This document shows positions 27,068 to 34,982 of a stretch of 42,111 bases of DNA, piece by piece (the first letter of the stretch is position 1; each line of letters opens with the position of its first letter). The notes beneath the pieces were generated by a model, which saw nothing but the letters and a program-made list of their open reading frames with translations, had not been told where the DNA came from and searched no databases. A program made the translations under genes and the position numbers. The DNA is from Cyanobacteria bacterium QS_8_64_29 (GTDB lineage: Bacteria; Cyanobacteriota; Cyanobacteriia; Cyanobacteriales; Rubidibacteraceae): assembly GCA_003022125.1 (NCBI GenBank), contig PXQH01000057.1:18627-60737 (forward strand), in the 5' to 3' direction.

Positions 27068-28582
27068 ATGACCAGCGCCTACATCCTCATCGCCGCCGTT
27101 TTGCTTCTGGGGGGCGTGCTGGCGATCCTCGGCGATCACCTGGGGAGCAAAGTGGGCAAATCGCGGTTGCGGCTGTTCAAGCTGCGGCCGCGCCAAACGG
27201 CCATCGCCGCTACTTTCTTGACGGGCGTCTCGATTGCGGCGACCACGCTGGGCATCTTGTTCGCCACGAGCCAATCGCTGCGCCAAGGCGTCTTTCGACT
27301 GGATGAAATTCTGGCCAAGCGCCGGCAAGCCCAGCGCGAGCTCGAGCAAGCGCGCGACAAGCTCCAGAAGCTGGAGGAGCGCCAGCAAACCACCAACCGC
27401 GACTACCAGCACGCCCAATCGAAGCTGGATCGCACCTCCAAGCAACTCGACAAGCTCCAATCGCAAGTGGCATCGCTGCGCAGCGAGCGCCAGTCGCTAG
27501 TTGCCGAGCGCGATCGCCTAGCCAACAAAATTGAGAGCCTCGATGGCAAGCTCAAGCAGCGCGAGCAAAAGATCGCCCAACAACAGCAAAAACTGGAAGC
27601 CAGCCGAAACCGCCTGCAGGAACTGCAGGGGCGCCAAGAGCAGCTCAAAGCCCAAATCGAGCAGCGCGAACAGAAAATCGCGCAACAGCAACAAAAGCTG
27701 CAGGCAACCCGCGACCGCTTGCAAGCGTTGCGGGAGCAGCAACAACAGCTCAAAGCGCAAATCGAGCAGCGCGATAATAAAATCGCTCAGCTCGACGAGC
27801 AGATCGCCCAGAAAAACGAGACCCTCAAGCAGCGGCAAGCCCGCCTCCAAGACCTCCAACAAGAACTATCGCTACTGCAAAGGCGGGCGAGCCGCTTTCG
27901 CCAGGAGTACCAGACCCTGCGGCGGGGCGATGTGGTTTTGCCTAAAGATCGGGTGCTCGCTAGCGCCATTACGCGCATCGAGAAATCTAGCGACGCCCAG
28001 CAAATTGTCGACAAGCTGCTGCAGGAAGCCAACAAGCGCGCCTACCGCGCGACGCGTCCCAACAACAACCAGGTTGACGAGCGCGTCATTGCCATAACCA
28101 AGGCCCAGGTCAAAAACCTCAGGCAAAAAATCAGCGACGGTCGCGAATACGTGCTCCAAATCCGCTCGGATGGCAACTACGTCATGGGTGAGGACAAAGT
28201 GGGCGTTTTTACGATCGTGGCGCCCAACAAGCAAATATTTGGCGCAGGCGAGGCGATCTCGACCGTGTCGATCGACACGGAGCAAATGGGGCGCTCGCAA
28301 CTGCAAAACCGGCTCGACCGGTTGCTATCGGCCGCCAAGTTCCGCGCGCGCCGCTCTGGCATTCTAGGCGACGTTCGCGTCGAGACCGGTACGCTGGCGC
28401 TAACCAACTTTTTCGAGCGGCTCAACCAAGCCTCAGCCGGCCAGTTTGATCGCATCCAGGCCCAGGCGGCTCAGCCGGCCGAGACGGCCGGACCGCTCGA
28501 GCTCAAGCTGGTTGCGCTCAAAGATGGCAAAGTCGTTTTTAGTAGCTCGGAACTGGGAACCAACTCCCCCCAAGCCAGCTAG
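27068..28582 (+). CDS. DUF3084 membrane-anchored coiled-coil protein
   Basis: A 504-residue protein of the cyanobacterial DUF3084 family. Two hydrophobic segments open it (YILIAAVLLLGGVLAILGDH and QTAIAATFLTGVSIAATTLGILFA), separated by a conserved KSRLRLFKLRPRQ loop. Residues 75-285 form a long Gln/Arg/Glu-rich coiled coil containing two near-identical 35-residue repeats. The C-terminal 215 residues are globular (DVVLPKDRVLASAITRIE, DGNYVMGEDKVGVFTIVAPN, DVRVETGTLALTNF). It looks like an envelope-tethered scaffold; function unknown. It is followed 5 bp later by the YqgF-like gene. Confidence 0.85.
   Translation: MTSAYILIAAVLLLGGVLAILGDHLGSKVGKSRLRLFKLRPRQTAIAATFLTGVSIAATTLGILFATSQSLRQGVFRLDEILAKRRQAQRELEQARDKLQKLEERQQTTNRDYQHAQSKLDRTSKQLDKLQSQVASLRSERQSLVAERDRLANKIESLDGKLKQREQKIAQQQQKLEASRNRLQELQGRQEQLKAQIEQREQKIAQQQQKLQATRDRLQALREQQQQLKAQIEQRDNKIAQLDEQIAQKNETLKQRQARLQDLQQELSLLQRRASRFRQEYQTLRRGDVVLPKDRVLASAITRIEKSSDAQQIVDKLLQEANKRAYRATRPNNNQVDERVIAITKAQVKNLRQKISDGREYVLQIRSDGNYVMGEDKVGVFTIVAPNKQIFGAGEAISTVSIDTEQMGRSQLQNRLDRLLSAAKFRARRSGILGDVRVETGTLALTNFFERLNQASAGQFDRIQAQAAQPAETAGPLELKLVALKDGKVVFSSSELGTNSPQAS
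27557..27766 (+). repeat. Two tandem 105-bp coding repeats in the DUF3084 coiled coil
   Basis: Two adjacent 105-bp units (27557-27661 and 27662-27766) encode near-identical 35-residue segments starting QREQKIAQQQQKL and ending QLKAQIE. Thirty-five residues is five heptads, so the coiled-coil register is kept. A third, diverged copy starts at 27767 (QRDNKIAQLDEQI). The DNA has diverged more at third positions than the protein, so the duplication is not very recent. Confidence 0.85.
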
Positions 28583-28587
28583 CTGCC

Positions 28588-28989
28588 GTGATAGTAGGCT
28601 TTGACCCCGGCCGGGATAAATGCGGTTTGGCGCTAGCCGACGAGGCAGGCGAGCTGCGCGCGCATCAATCGGTTGGCTCGCAGGCGGTGCTGGCCGCGGT
28701 CGAGCGGTGGTGCCGCCACTATCCCATCGAGCGCATTGTCATGGGCAACGGCACTACTGCCGGTGAGTGGCAAGCTCGGCTGCGCGAGGGCCTGTCCCAT
28801 CCCGTGCCCATTACGCTGGTGGATGAACGCCACAGCTCGCTGGAGGCCCGTGATCGCTACTGGAAGCTGCATCCGCCCCGCGGGTTGCTGCGCCTCGTTC
28901 CGCGGGGGTTGCGCACGCCGCCTGGCCCCATTGACGGCATCGTCGCCTGGTTGCTGATCGAGCGCTACTGGCAGCAGGCAGATGCCTAG
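28588..28989 (+). CDS. YqgF/RuvX-like RNase H-fold nuclease
   Basis: A 133-residue RNase H-fold protein. The opening IVGFDPGRDKCGLALAD carries the first catalytic Asp. IERIVMGNGTTAGEW is the second strand block, TLVDERHSSLEARDRYW carries the Asp/Glu pair, and PPGPIDGIVAWLLIERY ends with the last Asp. The layout matches YqgF-type resolvase/pre-16S rRNA nuclease relatives, though the sequence is the divergent cyanobacterial form. The start is GTG 28588, five bases after the DUF3084 stop, so co-transcription is likely. Its stop shares CTAG with the DUF3146 gene. Confidence 0.75.
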   Translation: MIVGFDPGRDKCGLALADEAGELRAHQSVGSQAVLAAVERWCRHYPIERIVMGNGTTAGEWQARLREGLSHPVPITLVDERHSSLEARDRYWKLHPPRGLLRLVPRGLRTPPGPIDGIVAWLLIERYWQQADA

Positions 28990-29300
28990 AGCCGCGCCCG
29001 AATTTTGAACTCGTAATCGCCGCCGGGCTCGAGTTGGTAGTCGCAGCGCTCGAGGAAGCGACTCAGCGGCTCGCGGATCAGCGCCCGACCCAGCGAGGGG
29101 CGAACGAGCAACTGCCCGTCGCGAAAGCGCCACTGAAACTGCCAGCGGTAAGCCGCTGCCTGCACTTCACCCGCAATCTCCCCCTGTTGCAGCGACTGCC
29201 AGGTAATGCGGACGCGGGCGATGGTCTCGGGCAAGCGCTGGGCAGGCAACGTCGGTACGCTCCCAAAGCGGCTTTCCCTGGCAAAGGGTAGCAAAGCCAC
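28986..29300 (-). CDS. DUF3146 family protein
   Basis: A small protein of up to 104 residues. The conserved core (RLPETIARVRITWQSLQQGE, then AAAYRWQFQWRFRDGQL, RALIREPLSRFLERCDY, and LEPGGDYEFKIRARL) matches my recollection of the cyanobacterial DUF3146 family. The function is unknown. The frame starts at GTG 29300, but the family usually begins near LPET, so the first 20 residues may not be translated. No membrane segment. Immediately upstream lies the MITE-like element, which may have altered its promoter. Confidence 0.65.
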   Translation of the reverse strand: MALLPFARESRFGSVPTLPAQRLPETIARVRITWQSLQQGEIAGEVQAAAYRWQFQWRFRDGQLLVRPSLGRALIREPLSRFLERCDYQLEPGGDYEFKIRARL

Positions 29301-29313
29301 CGCCCGCCAGGGC

Positions 29314-29421
29314 TAATACCAATTTGAGCAGCGGATGCACGCTAACCAAAGGACATAACTCCCATATTGAAGGATTTTTGGAGATCGCAATCTAGTGCAC
29401 AAGCCACGAGAATTGGTATAA
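29314..29421. mobile_element. MITE-like element with terminal inverted repeats (putative)
   Basis: A block of about 106 bp, AT-richer than its surroundings, begins TAATACCAATT and ends AATTGGTATAA, so its outer 9 bp (ATACCAATT) are perfectly inverted. Further inside, TGCAC occurs at the same distance from each end (29336-29340 and 29395-29399, inverted), giving an imperfect terminal repeat of about 25 bp. There is no reading frame. Ends of this type occur on small non-autonomous elements in cyanobacterial genomes (by memory). I cannot identify a clear target-site duplication, and no second copy is in the window. Confidence 0.5.
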
Positions 29422-29433
29422 GATCGCTAACGA

Positions 29434-30945
29434 ATGCACTCGCACGCCGACCGATGGGGTGGAGGGGGTTTCGTGTCCGCGCCGTCTGCCCGCATTCCAT
29501 CCGGATGGGACCTGCAAGAGCTGGAGCAGGCCATTGCCAGCTTTGAGTCCATCCAGGCCGATCTCAACTACCAGCGAGCGCAGTCGGCGCTGCGCCGCCT
29601 GGTTCGCAACCTCGATCTGCGCCCCGAGGAGCGGACGGGGCTCGAGGCCGACATCGGCCAGCTCACGGCCCTGCTGGACAAGCTCGATCGCGCCAGCCTC
29701 CAAATTGCAGCTGTCGGCGCGGTGGGGCGTGGCAAGTCGGCCCTGCTGAATGCCCTGCTGGGCGAAGCGGCGTTCCAAACCGGACCGCTGCACGGCGTGA
29801 CGCAGGCGGTGGCCAGTGCCACGTGGCAGCAGTCGCGCCAGGCAGCCGGCCGCAGCGATCGCGAGGTCATTCGCTTAACCCGCACCAGCAGCGATCGCGC
29901 CCAGATCGAGCTGGTCGATACGCCCGGACTGGACGAGATCGACGGCGAGGCGCGCGAAGCCCTCACCCACCAGATCGCCCAACAAGCCGACCTGATCCTG
30001 TTTGTGGTCGCCGGGGATCTGACCCAGCTGGAGTACGATGCCTTGGCGCAGTTGCGCGCCTCGGGCAAGCCCATCCTGCTAGCGTTCAACAAAATCGACC
30101 AATACGCGCCAGCCGATCGCGACGCCATCTACCGCCAGCTGCGCGACGAGCGCCTCCGAGAGGTGCTCGCACCGGCGGAAATCGTGACGGTCGCTGCCGA
30201 CCCGCTCGCCACCGAAGCCGTGCGGCAGCCCGATGGCAGCCTCCACCTGGAGCGCCGCCGCGGCGCGTCCCAAGTCGAAGCCCTGCGGCAGCAAATCCTG
30301 GCACTGCTGGAGCGCGAGGGCAAATCGCTGGTGGCGCTCAACACCATGCTCTACGCTGATGGCCTCAGCGAGCGCCTCACCCAGCGCAAAATGGTGCTGC
30401 GCGCCGCGGCTGCCGACGAGCTCATCCGGCGAGGGGCCCTCACCAAAGCCACGGTCGTCGCGCTCAACCCTGTCACGGCCATCGACCTGCTGACCGGATC
30501 GGTGGTGGATGTCGCCACCATCCTGGCCCTGGCGCGCCTCTACGGCATTCCCATGACGCAGCAGGCAGCCGTGGGCCTGCTGCAGCAAATTGCGGTCAGC
30601 ATGGGCGGCATTGGAGCCGGCGACGTTCTGGGCACGCTGGGCCTGAGCTCGCTCAAGGGAGTTTTGGGCATCTCCGTGCCCGCCTCGGGGGGAGCAGCGC
30701 TGGCGCCTTACGCCTCGGTCGCGGTAACCCAAGCTGGCGTGGCGGGCGTTTCCGCGTACGCCATCGGCCACGCCAGCAAAACCTATCTCGCCAACGGTGC
30801 TTCCTGGGGACGGCACGGCCCCAAAGCGGCGATCGCGGCCATCCTGGACTCGCTCGACGAGCGCTCGATCCTGCACCGCATCAAGCACGACCTGGGCGAG
30901 CGGCTCCAGGCAACCAGCAGGCCCGCTCCTTCGCCGTCGTGCTAG
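29434..30945 (+). CDS. Era/dynamin-like GTPase with C-terminal DUF697-type domain
   Basis: A 503-residue protein. A helical N-terminus (about 25-90) precedes a G domain: G1 GAVGRGKSALLNALLG near residue 95, G3 DTPGLDEID near residue 165, G4 NKID near residue 217, and VTVAADP as the G5-like block. From about residue 300 a hydrophobic, Ala/Gly-rich region (KATVVALNPVTAIDLLTGSV, then multiple segments up to 460) resembles the DUF697/YcjF-type membrane-associated domain. Such cyanobacterial GTPases are thought to act at membranes, but the role is unproven. The start is ATG 29434, with a GTG 29473 alternative. Confidence 0.82.
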   Translation: MHSHADRWGGGGFVSAPSARIPSGWDLQELEQAIASFESIQADLNYQRAQSALRRLVRNLDLRPEERTGLEADIGQLTALLDKLDRASLQIAAVGAVGRGKSALLNALLGEAAFQTGPLHGVTQAVASATWQQSRQAAGRSDREVIRLTRTSSDRAQIELVDTPGLDEIDGEAREALTHQIAQQADLILFVVAGDLTQLEYDALAQLRASGKPILLAFNKIDQYAPADRDAIYRQLRDERLREVLAPAEIVTVAADPLATEAVRQPDGSLHLERRRGASQVEALRQQILALLEREGKSLVALNTMLYADGLSERLTQRKMVLRAAAADELIRRGALTKATVVALNPVTAIDLLTGSVVDVATILALARLYGIPMTQQAAVGLLQQIAVSMGGIGAGDVLGTLGLSSLKGVLGISVPASGGAALAPYASVAVTQAGVAGVSAYAIGHASKTYLANGASWGRHGPKAAIAAILDSLDERSILHRIKHDLGERLQATSRPAPSPSC

Positions 30946-30962
30946 GGGCGCGCAGCGCCGGG

Positions 30963-31556
30963 TCAGCCATCGGGGTTGGTTTCGCTCTCCGCTGAGGCCT
31001 TGGGGGCCTCCGGCTGCTTCCACCCAGCGAGCTCGCGCTCGACCGCCTTTTTAAAGTCATTGGCGACCAGCAGCACCGAGGGGTTGCCGTCTGCCTTTTG
31101 GGGATCGCGCAGGGCGTAGACGGATTGGCCTTCCAGGCCCGTGTTGCCCAGCACCAAAGTGTGGCGGCGATCGCCTTGGAGCTCGACTGTAATGCGGGCC
31201 AGCGGCTCGGTAAGGCCGTATGCCTCGCGCTTTTGCGGCGGCGCTGAGAAGCGGCGTTCGTAGGATTCGTTGGCGAGCAAATCGAGCAGAAACACCACGG
31301 TGGATTTAGAGGCCGGGACCTGCTCGGGGGCGAGCATCTGCCAGCCGGTGGGACTGTCATCGCTGCGCTCGAACTCGAGCGTGCGCTCGCGGGTTTTAAC
31401 GCGCAGACGCTGGACTTGGGCTTCCCTAAAGTCGAACAGTTGCTTGCGCGCTTGTTGGGCGGCTTGCTGCTGGGGCGCAATGTAGCCGGCGTAGACGGCA
31501 ACGCCGCCGCTGATCGCCATTGCCGCAATTGCCAGTCCCAGGGTCGTTCGCTGCAT
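30963..31556 (-). CDS. DUF4340 domain-containing protein
   Basis: A 197-residue protein. A single N-terminal membrane helix (TLGLAIAAMAISGGVAVYAGYI) is followed by an extracytoplasmic domain with the DUF4340 pattern: LFDFREAQVQRLRVKTRE, GWQMLAPEQVPASKSTVVFLLDLL, YGLTEPLARITVEL, HTLVLGNTGLEGQSVYAL. The start is at ATG 31556; the upstream open frame is the gldG shadow. It lies 7 bp after the GldG-like gene and is last in a four-gene ABC operon, so it is probably an accessory subunit of that transporter on the membrane's outer side. Confidence 0.82.
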   Translation of the reverse strand: MQRTTLGLAIAAMAISGGVAVYAGYIAPQQQAAQQARKQLFDFREAQVQRLRVKTRERTLEFERSDDSPTGWQMLAPEQVPASKSTVVFLLDLLANESYERRFSAPPQKREAYGLTEPLARITVELQGDRRHTLVLGNTGLEGQSVYALRDPQKADGNPSVLLVANDFKKAVERELAGWKQPEAPKASAESETNPDG

Positions 31557-31563
31557 GCTGTCC

Positions 31564-33099
31564 CTAGCGCCTGCGCCACCACGCGATCGCGGCCGCCAGC
31601 AGGCCCAAAACCGGCACTGCAATGAGGGCAGCCGCCCAAACGGTTGTTATCTGCCAGGGGACGAGGTTGAGCCGGCGGTTGGCGGGTTTGTTGGGCCGGA
31701 TGCCCAGTTCTTCTTCCTCGCTACCGCTCAACCAACCCACCACGTTGAGTAACACGTCGCTGTTGATCCCGCGGCCGCTACTCAAGACAGCATCCGTGGC
31801 AAACGCGGCACTGCCGATAGCAACCATGCGCGCCGGGCTCTGCCCCTCACCCTCAGCCTCGGCCTGCTCAAAAGCAATGCCCACGGTTAGCGGTCCGCGC
31901 GTGTCGCCCCCCTCGGCATCGAAGCTGACCTCTTCCTGTCGGGGATCGCTCTCCGCCCAACTCTGCTCGCTGGTTTGGAGCAGCGGAGTCGCACGGATGC
32001 CTTCTGTCTCGCTGGCGTTGAGCGGTTGCGCCAATGGGTAGAGCGAGACCCCCGCTAGGTCCTCGGTGATGGGATGGTCGCCGTAGTTGCGCACGAGCGC
32101 CAGCGCGTTGGCTTGACCGCGGCCGGAGGGGTCAATAATGATGCGCTCGTCTCGTTGCAGGCCCCAATCGGCCAGTAGCAGCCCCAAGCCAGGATCGGTT
32201 TGCGGCTGGAACGCCAGCAGCAGGCCACCACCGGCATTGAGGTGGTCGCGCAAGGCGCCCACCGCAGCTTCGCTCAGCGAATTCTGTGGACCCATGAGGG
32301 CGACAGTATCCGCTTGCTGCGGCACTCGATCGCCACTGTTGACCTCGTACCCCCGATTTTTGAGCCGGCTGACGGCCTGCGAGACGCTGCGGCGCCCGGA
32401 TTCTAGCGGGGCCTCGCCATGGCCTTGCAGCAAGTAGACGGACTGCGCCTGATCGCGCTGGATTTTGACGATGGCTTGGGTCAGTTGGGGCTCGGAGAGC
32501 TGGGAACCGCGGCCCAGCGTCTGCACCAACTGCCGCCGCTCGCCGTACTCGAGATAGACCTCACCGCGCTGGCTGACCCCAAACTGGCGAACGAGCCGGA
32601 CCCGCTTTTGGGGATCGACAAATTCGTAGTCAAACTTGTGGCTTTGGCGGTCGTACTTTTGCAGCAACTCGCGCGTATTGCTGCCCGGATTGGCGCTAAA
32701 GACCCATACCTTGAGCGGCTTTTGCAGGTTTTGGACGACCCGCTGGGATTGCTCGGCAAGCGTCAGCCGCTGGTTCTGGGTCAGATCGAGGCGGCCGCCA
32801 TATTGAGCGGCGGCAAAGTTGAGCGCCCCCAAGATCGCCAGCACCGCCAGCGTTGCCACCAAGGCGTTGCCCCCGGCCTGGGTGGAGCGCTGGCCCAAAA
32901 AGCGGCCCAGGGCCGCCGCGACCGCGCCCGGGCGGCGCCAAAAGGCGATCCCCACCAATAGGGCGACTGTCCCCACTCCCAGCAAGCTGGCTGCTGTGGG
33001 TACCCATTGGCCCGTTACCAGGCCCACCACCAAACCGGCCACTAGCAGTGCCAGGCCTACCAGCGACAGGTACTTGAGCGAGCTGCGGATCGCTTGCAT
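31564..33099 (-). CDS. GldG-like ABC transporter auxiliary protein
   Basis: A 511-residue membrane protein. Two or three N-terminal helices are followed by an extracytoplasmic domain of about 340 residues and a C-terminal helix (WAAALIAVPVLGLLAAAIAWWRRR). The block DLTQNQRLTLAEQSQRVVQNLQKPLKVWVF, split across two strands, plus VYLLQGHGEAPLES and VALMGPQNSLSEAAVGAL identify the GldG/ABC_transp_aux family, related to IFT52-type domains. GldG was named for Flavobacterium gliding; in cyanobacteria I know of no assigned role. It is encoded between the permease (9 bp upstream) and DUF4340 (7 bp downstream). Confidence 0.85.
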   Translation of the reverse strand: MQAIRSSLKYLSLVGLALLVAGLVVGLVTGQWVPTAASLLGVGTVALLVGIAFWRRPGAVAAALGRFLGQRSTQAGGNALVATLAVLAILGALNFAAAQYGGRLDLTQNQRLTLAEQSQRVVQNLQKPLKVWVFSANPGSNTRELLQKYDRQSHKFDYEFVDPQKRVRLVRQFGVSQRGEVYLEYGERRQLVQTLGRGSQLSEPQLTQAIVKIQRDQAQSVYLLQGHGEAPLESGRRSVSQAVSRLKNRGYEVNSGDRVPQQADTVALMGPQNSLSEAAVGALRDHLNAGGGLLLAFQPQTDPGLGLLLADWGLQRDERIIIDPSGRGQANALALVRNYGDHPITEDLAGVSLYPLAQPLNASETEGIRATPLLQTSEQSWAESDPRQEEVSFDAEGGDTRGPLTVGIAFEQAEAEGEGQSPARMVAIGSAAFATDAVLSSGRGINSDVLLNVVGWLSGSEEEELGIRPNKPANRRLNLVPWQITTVWAAALIAVPVLGLLAAAIAWWRRR

Positions 33100-33108
33100 G
33101 GGCGCTCC

Positions 33109-33909
33109 CTAGCGACGCGCAAAGCGCAGAATATCGATGGACTGGGCTGTTAGGAACAGCCCCAGCAGGATGTAGCTAACCAGCATGGCAATGCTGCCAG
33201 CACTCACCACCCCCTGCACCAAATCCTGATAGTGCTGCAGCAGCGACAGGTGACTCAGCAAATCCCCCAGCGGCCCGCCCACATTCTGGGCGATGGAATC
33301 TGCGACCCAAAGCAGTAGGACTAGGGCAAACGTCCCGATGGCGGCCAGCGTCGTGCTGCTAGTGAGCGAGGAGACAAATAGGCCCAGCGACAGGATGGCG
33401 GCCGCCAGCAAAATCAAAGCTGCGTTGGCCAGCAGCGGAATGTGCCAGGGCAGGGGCGGCTCGGCACCTCTGAGCACAACAGCTTGGTAGGCAAACAGCG
33501 GCAGGACCATGACCGTAAAAAACGCGATTGCCCCCAAAAGCTTGCCCAGGGCAACCGCCCAATTGGTCACCGGCGAGGTTGCTAGCAGCTCTAGCGTGCC
33601 GCGCTTGCGCTCCTCGGTGTAGGTCCCCATCGACAGCACGGGCAGCACGAACAGGATTAGCCCGCCCAGCTGGCGGAGAAATGTGGTTAGGAATTGAGAG
33701 GCAACGTCGACCGCTGGGGCATTTGCCCCTTGCTGCTCCAGCTGCGCGGCCCTTTGCAAAACCCCGCCCGGCCCTAGCAGAAGCGTGACGAAAAAATATC
33801 CCGCCAGCAGCCAAAAGAGCGTTGCAATGATGTAAGCCAGCGGCGAGGCCAGATAGCCTTGCAGCTCCTTGCGAAAGATGGCAATGACGTTGCCCAGGAT
33901 GGTGCGCAT
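33109..33909 (-). CDS. GldF-like ABC-2 transporter permease
   Basis: A 266-residue inner-membrane permease with about six helices. The opening IFRKELQGYLASPLAYIIATLFWLLAGYFF, read in two pieces, is typical of the GldF/NosY-like ABC-2 permeases, as is MGTYTEERKRGTLELLATSPV (the amphipathic coupling region). It overlaps nothing and lies 7 bp after its ATPase. Together with the ATPase, GldG-like and DUF4340 proteins it forms one membrane complex. Substrate unknown. Confidence 0.86.
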   Translation of the reverse strand: MRTILGNVIAIFRKELQGYLASPLAYIIATLFWLLAGYFFVTLLLGPGGVLQRAAQLEQQGANAPAVDVASQFLTTFLRQLGGLILFVLPVLSMGTYTEERKRGTLELLATSPVTNWAVALGKLLGAIAFFTVMVLPLFAYQAVVLRGAEPPLPWHIPLLANAALILLAAAILSLGLFVSSLTSSTTLAAIGTFALVLLLWVADSIAQNVGGPLGDLLSHLSLLQHYQDLVQGVVSAGSIAMLVSYILLGLFLTAQSIDILRFARR

Positions 33910-33916
33910 GGAATCG

Positions 33917-34897
33917 TTACCCGGTCGCAGTCCCTTCCGCCGTTGCGGGCGCCGTGCTGCCGGTGGCTGGCTCCTGCGTGGTTAGCTGCAAAAAGACATC
34001 CTCCAGGCTGGCGCGCGTGCGCCGCATTTCGTAGAGACCGGCACCGGCTTGTACTAGCGCGGCTGCCAGCTCGCGCCCAGGCTCGGCGCCCGCCTCGGCC
34101 ACTGCGCGCAGCACAGTCCGGTCGCTGGTATCGCCTCGCTCCACTTGCGCCACACCCGCCACGTTGGCCAGCCGGGGTTGCAGCTGCTCGAAGCTGCCGT
34201 CGGTTTCGATTTCGTAGCGGGTCCCGCCGGCTAGCCGGGACGTGAGATTGTCCGGGGTATCGGTGGCCACCACTGTACCGGCGTTGATGATGGTGACGCG
34301 ATCGCAGGTGGTGCTGACCTCAGGCAGGATGTGCGTGGAGAGGATGACGGTGCGATCGCCGGCCAGGGTTTGGATCAGGTTGCGCACGTCGATGATCTGG
34401 CGCGGGTCGAGGCCGATGGTGGGCTCGTCCAGGATGATGGCGGGCGGATCGTGAACGATGGCTTGCGCGATACCCACGCGCTGCTGGAACCCGCGCGAGA
34501 GCTTGCGGATGAGGACGTTGCGCTTCTCGGCCAGGTTGCAGCGCTCCATCGCCGAGGTAACTTGTTGCGCGCGATTGCGCCCGGGAACGCCTTTGAGCTG
34601 GGCCACAAAATGCAAAAAGCCGGCCACCGTCATGTCGTCGTAGAGCGGTGGCGTCTCGGGCAGATAGCCAATGCGGCGGCGCACCTCTAGCGCGGCGCGA
34701 TGGACGTCGTAGCCGGCGATGCGAGCGGTGCCGCTGGTAGCGGGCAGATAGCCGGCCAGGATGCGCATGGTGGTGGTCTTGCCGGCGCCATTGGGGCCCA
34801 GAAACCCCAAAATCTCGCCCTGCTGGGCTGTAAAGCTGACATCGTGCAGGGCGGCCGTCGTGCTGTAAACCTTGCTGAGGCCCTCGACTTCAATCAT
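33917..34897 (-). CDS. GldA-like ABC transporter ATP-binding protein
   Basis: A 326-residue ABC ATPase. The Walker A is GPNGAGKTTT near residue 38, the Q-loop is GYLPETPPLYDDM, the signature motif is LSRGFQQRVGIAQ (with R in place of the usual second G), the Walker B is IILDEPTIGLDP and the H-loop is STHILPEVS. A C-terminal domain of about 100 residues ends in ASLEDVFLQLT, usual for ABC-2 exporters. The start is ATG 34897; the frame opens at 35251, but that part is the panB complement. It is first gene of the Gld-like operon, 85 bp downstream of panB on the same strand. Confidence 0.87.
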   Translation of the reverse strand: MIEVEGLSKVYSTTAALHDVSFTAQQGEILGFLGPNGAGKTTTMRILAGYLPATSGTARIAGYDVHRAALEVRRRIGYLPETPPLYDDMTVAGFLHFVAQLKGVPGRNRAQQVTSAMERCNLAEKRNVLIRKLSRGFQQRVGIAQAIVHDPPAIILDEPTIGLDPRQIIDVRNLIQTLAGDRTVILSTHILPEVSTTCDRVTIINAGTVVATDTPDNLTSRLAGGTRYEIETDGSFEQLQPRLANVAGVAQVERGDTSDRTVLRAVAEAGAEPGRELAAALVQAGAGLYEMRRTRASLEDVFLQLTTQEPATGSTAPATAEGTATG

Positions 34898-34982
34898 GGG
34901 CGGTGCTGGCTCAGGTACCCAATTGCGGGGCCATTGTACATGCGGAACGTCCGACCGCAAGCTCAGCGGCCCTGTTGCCCGA

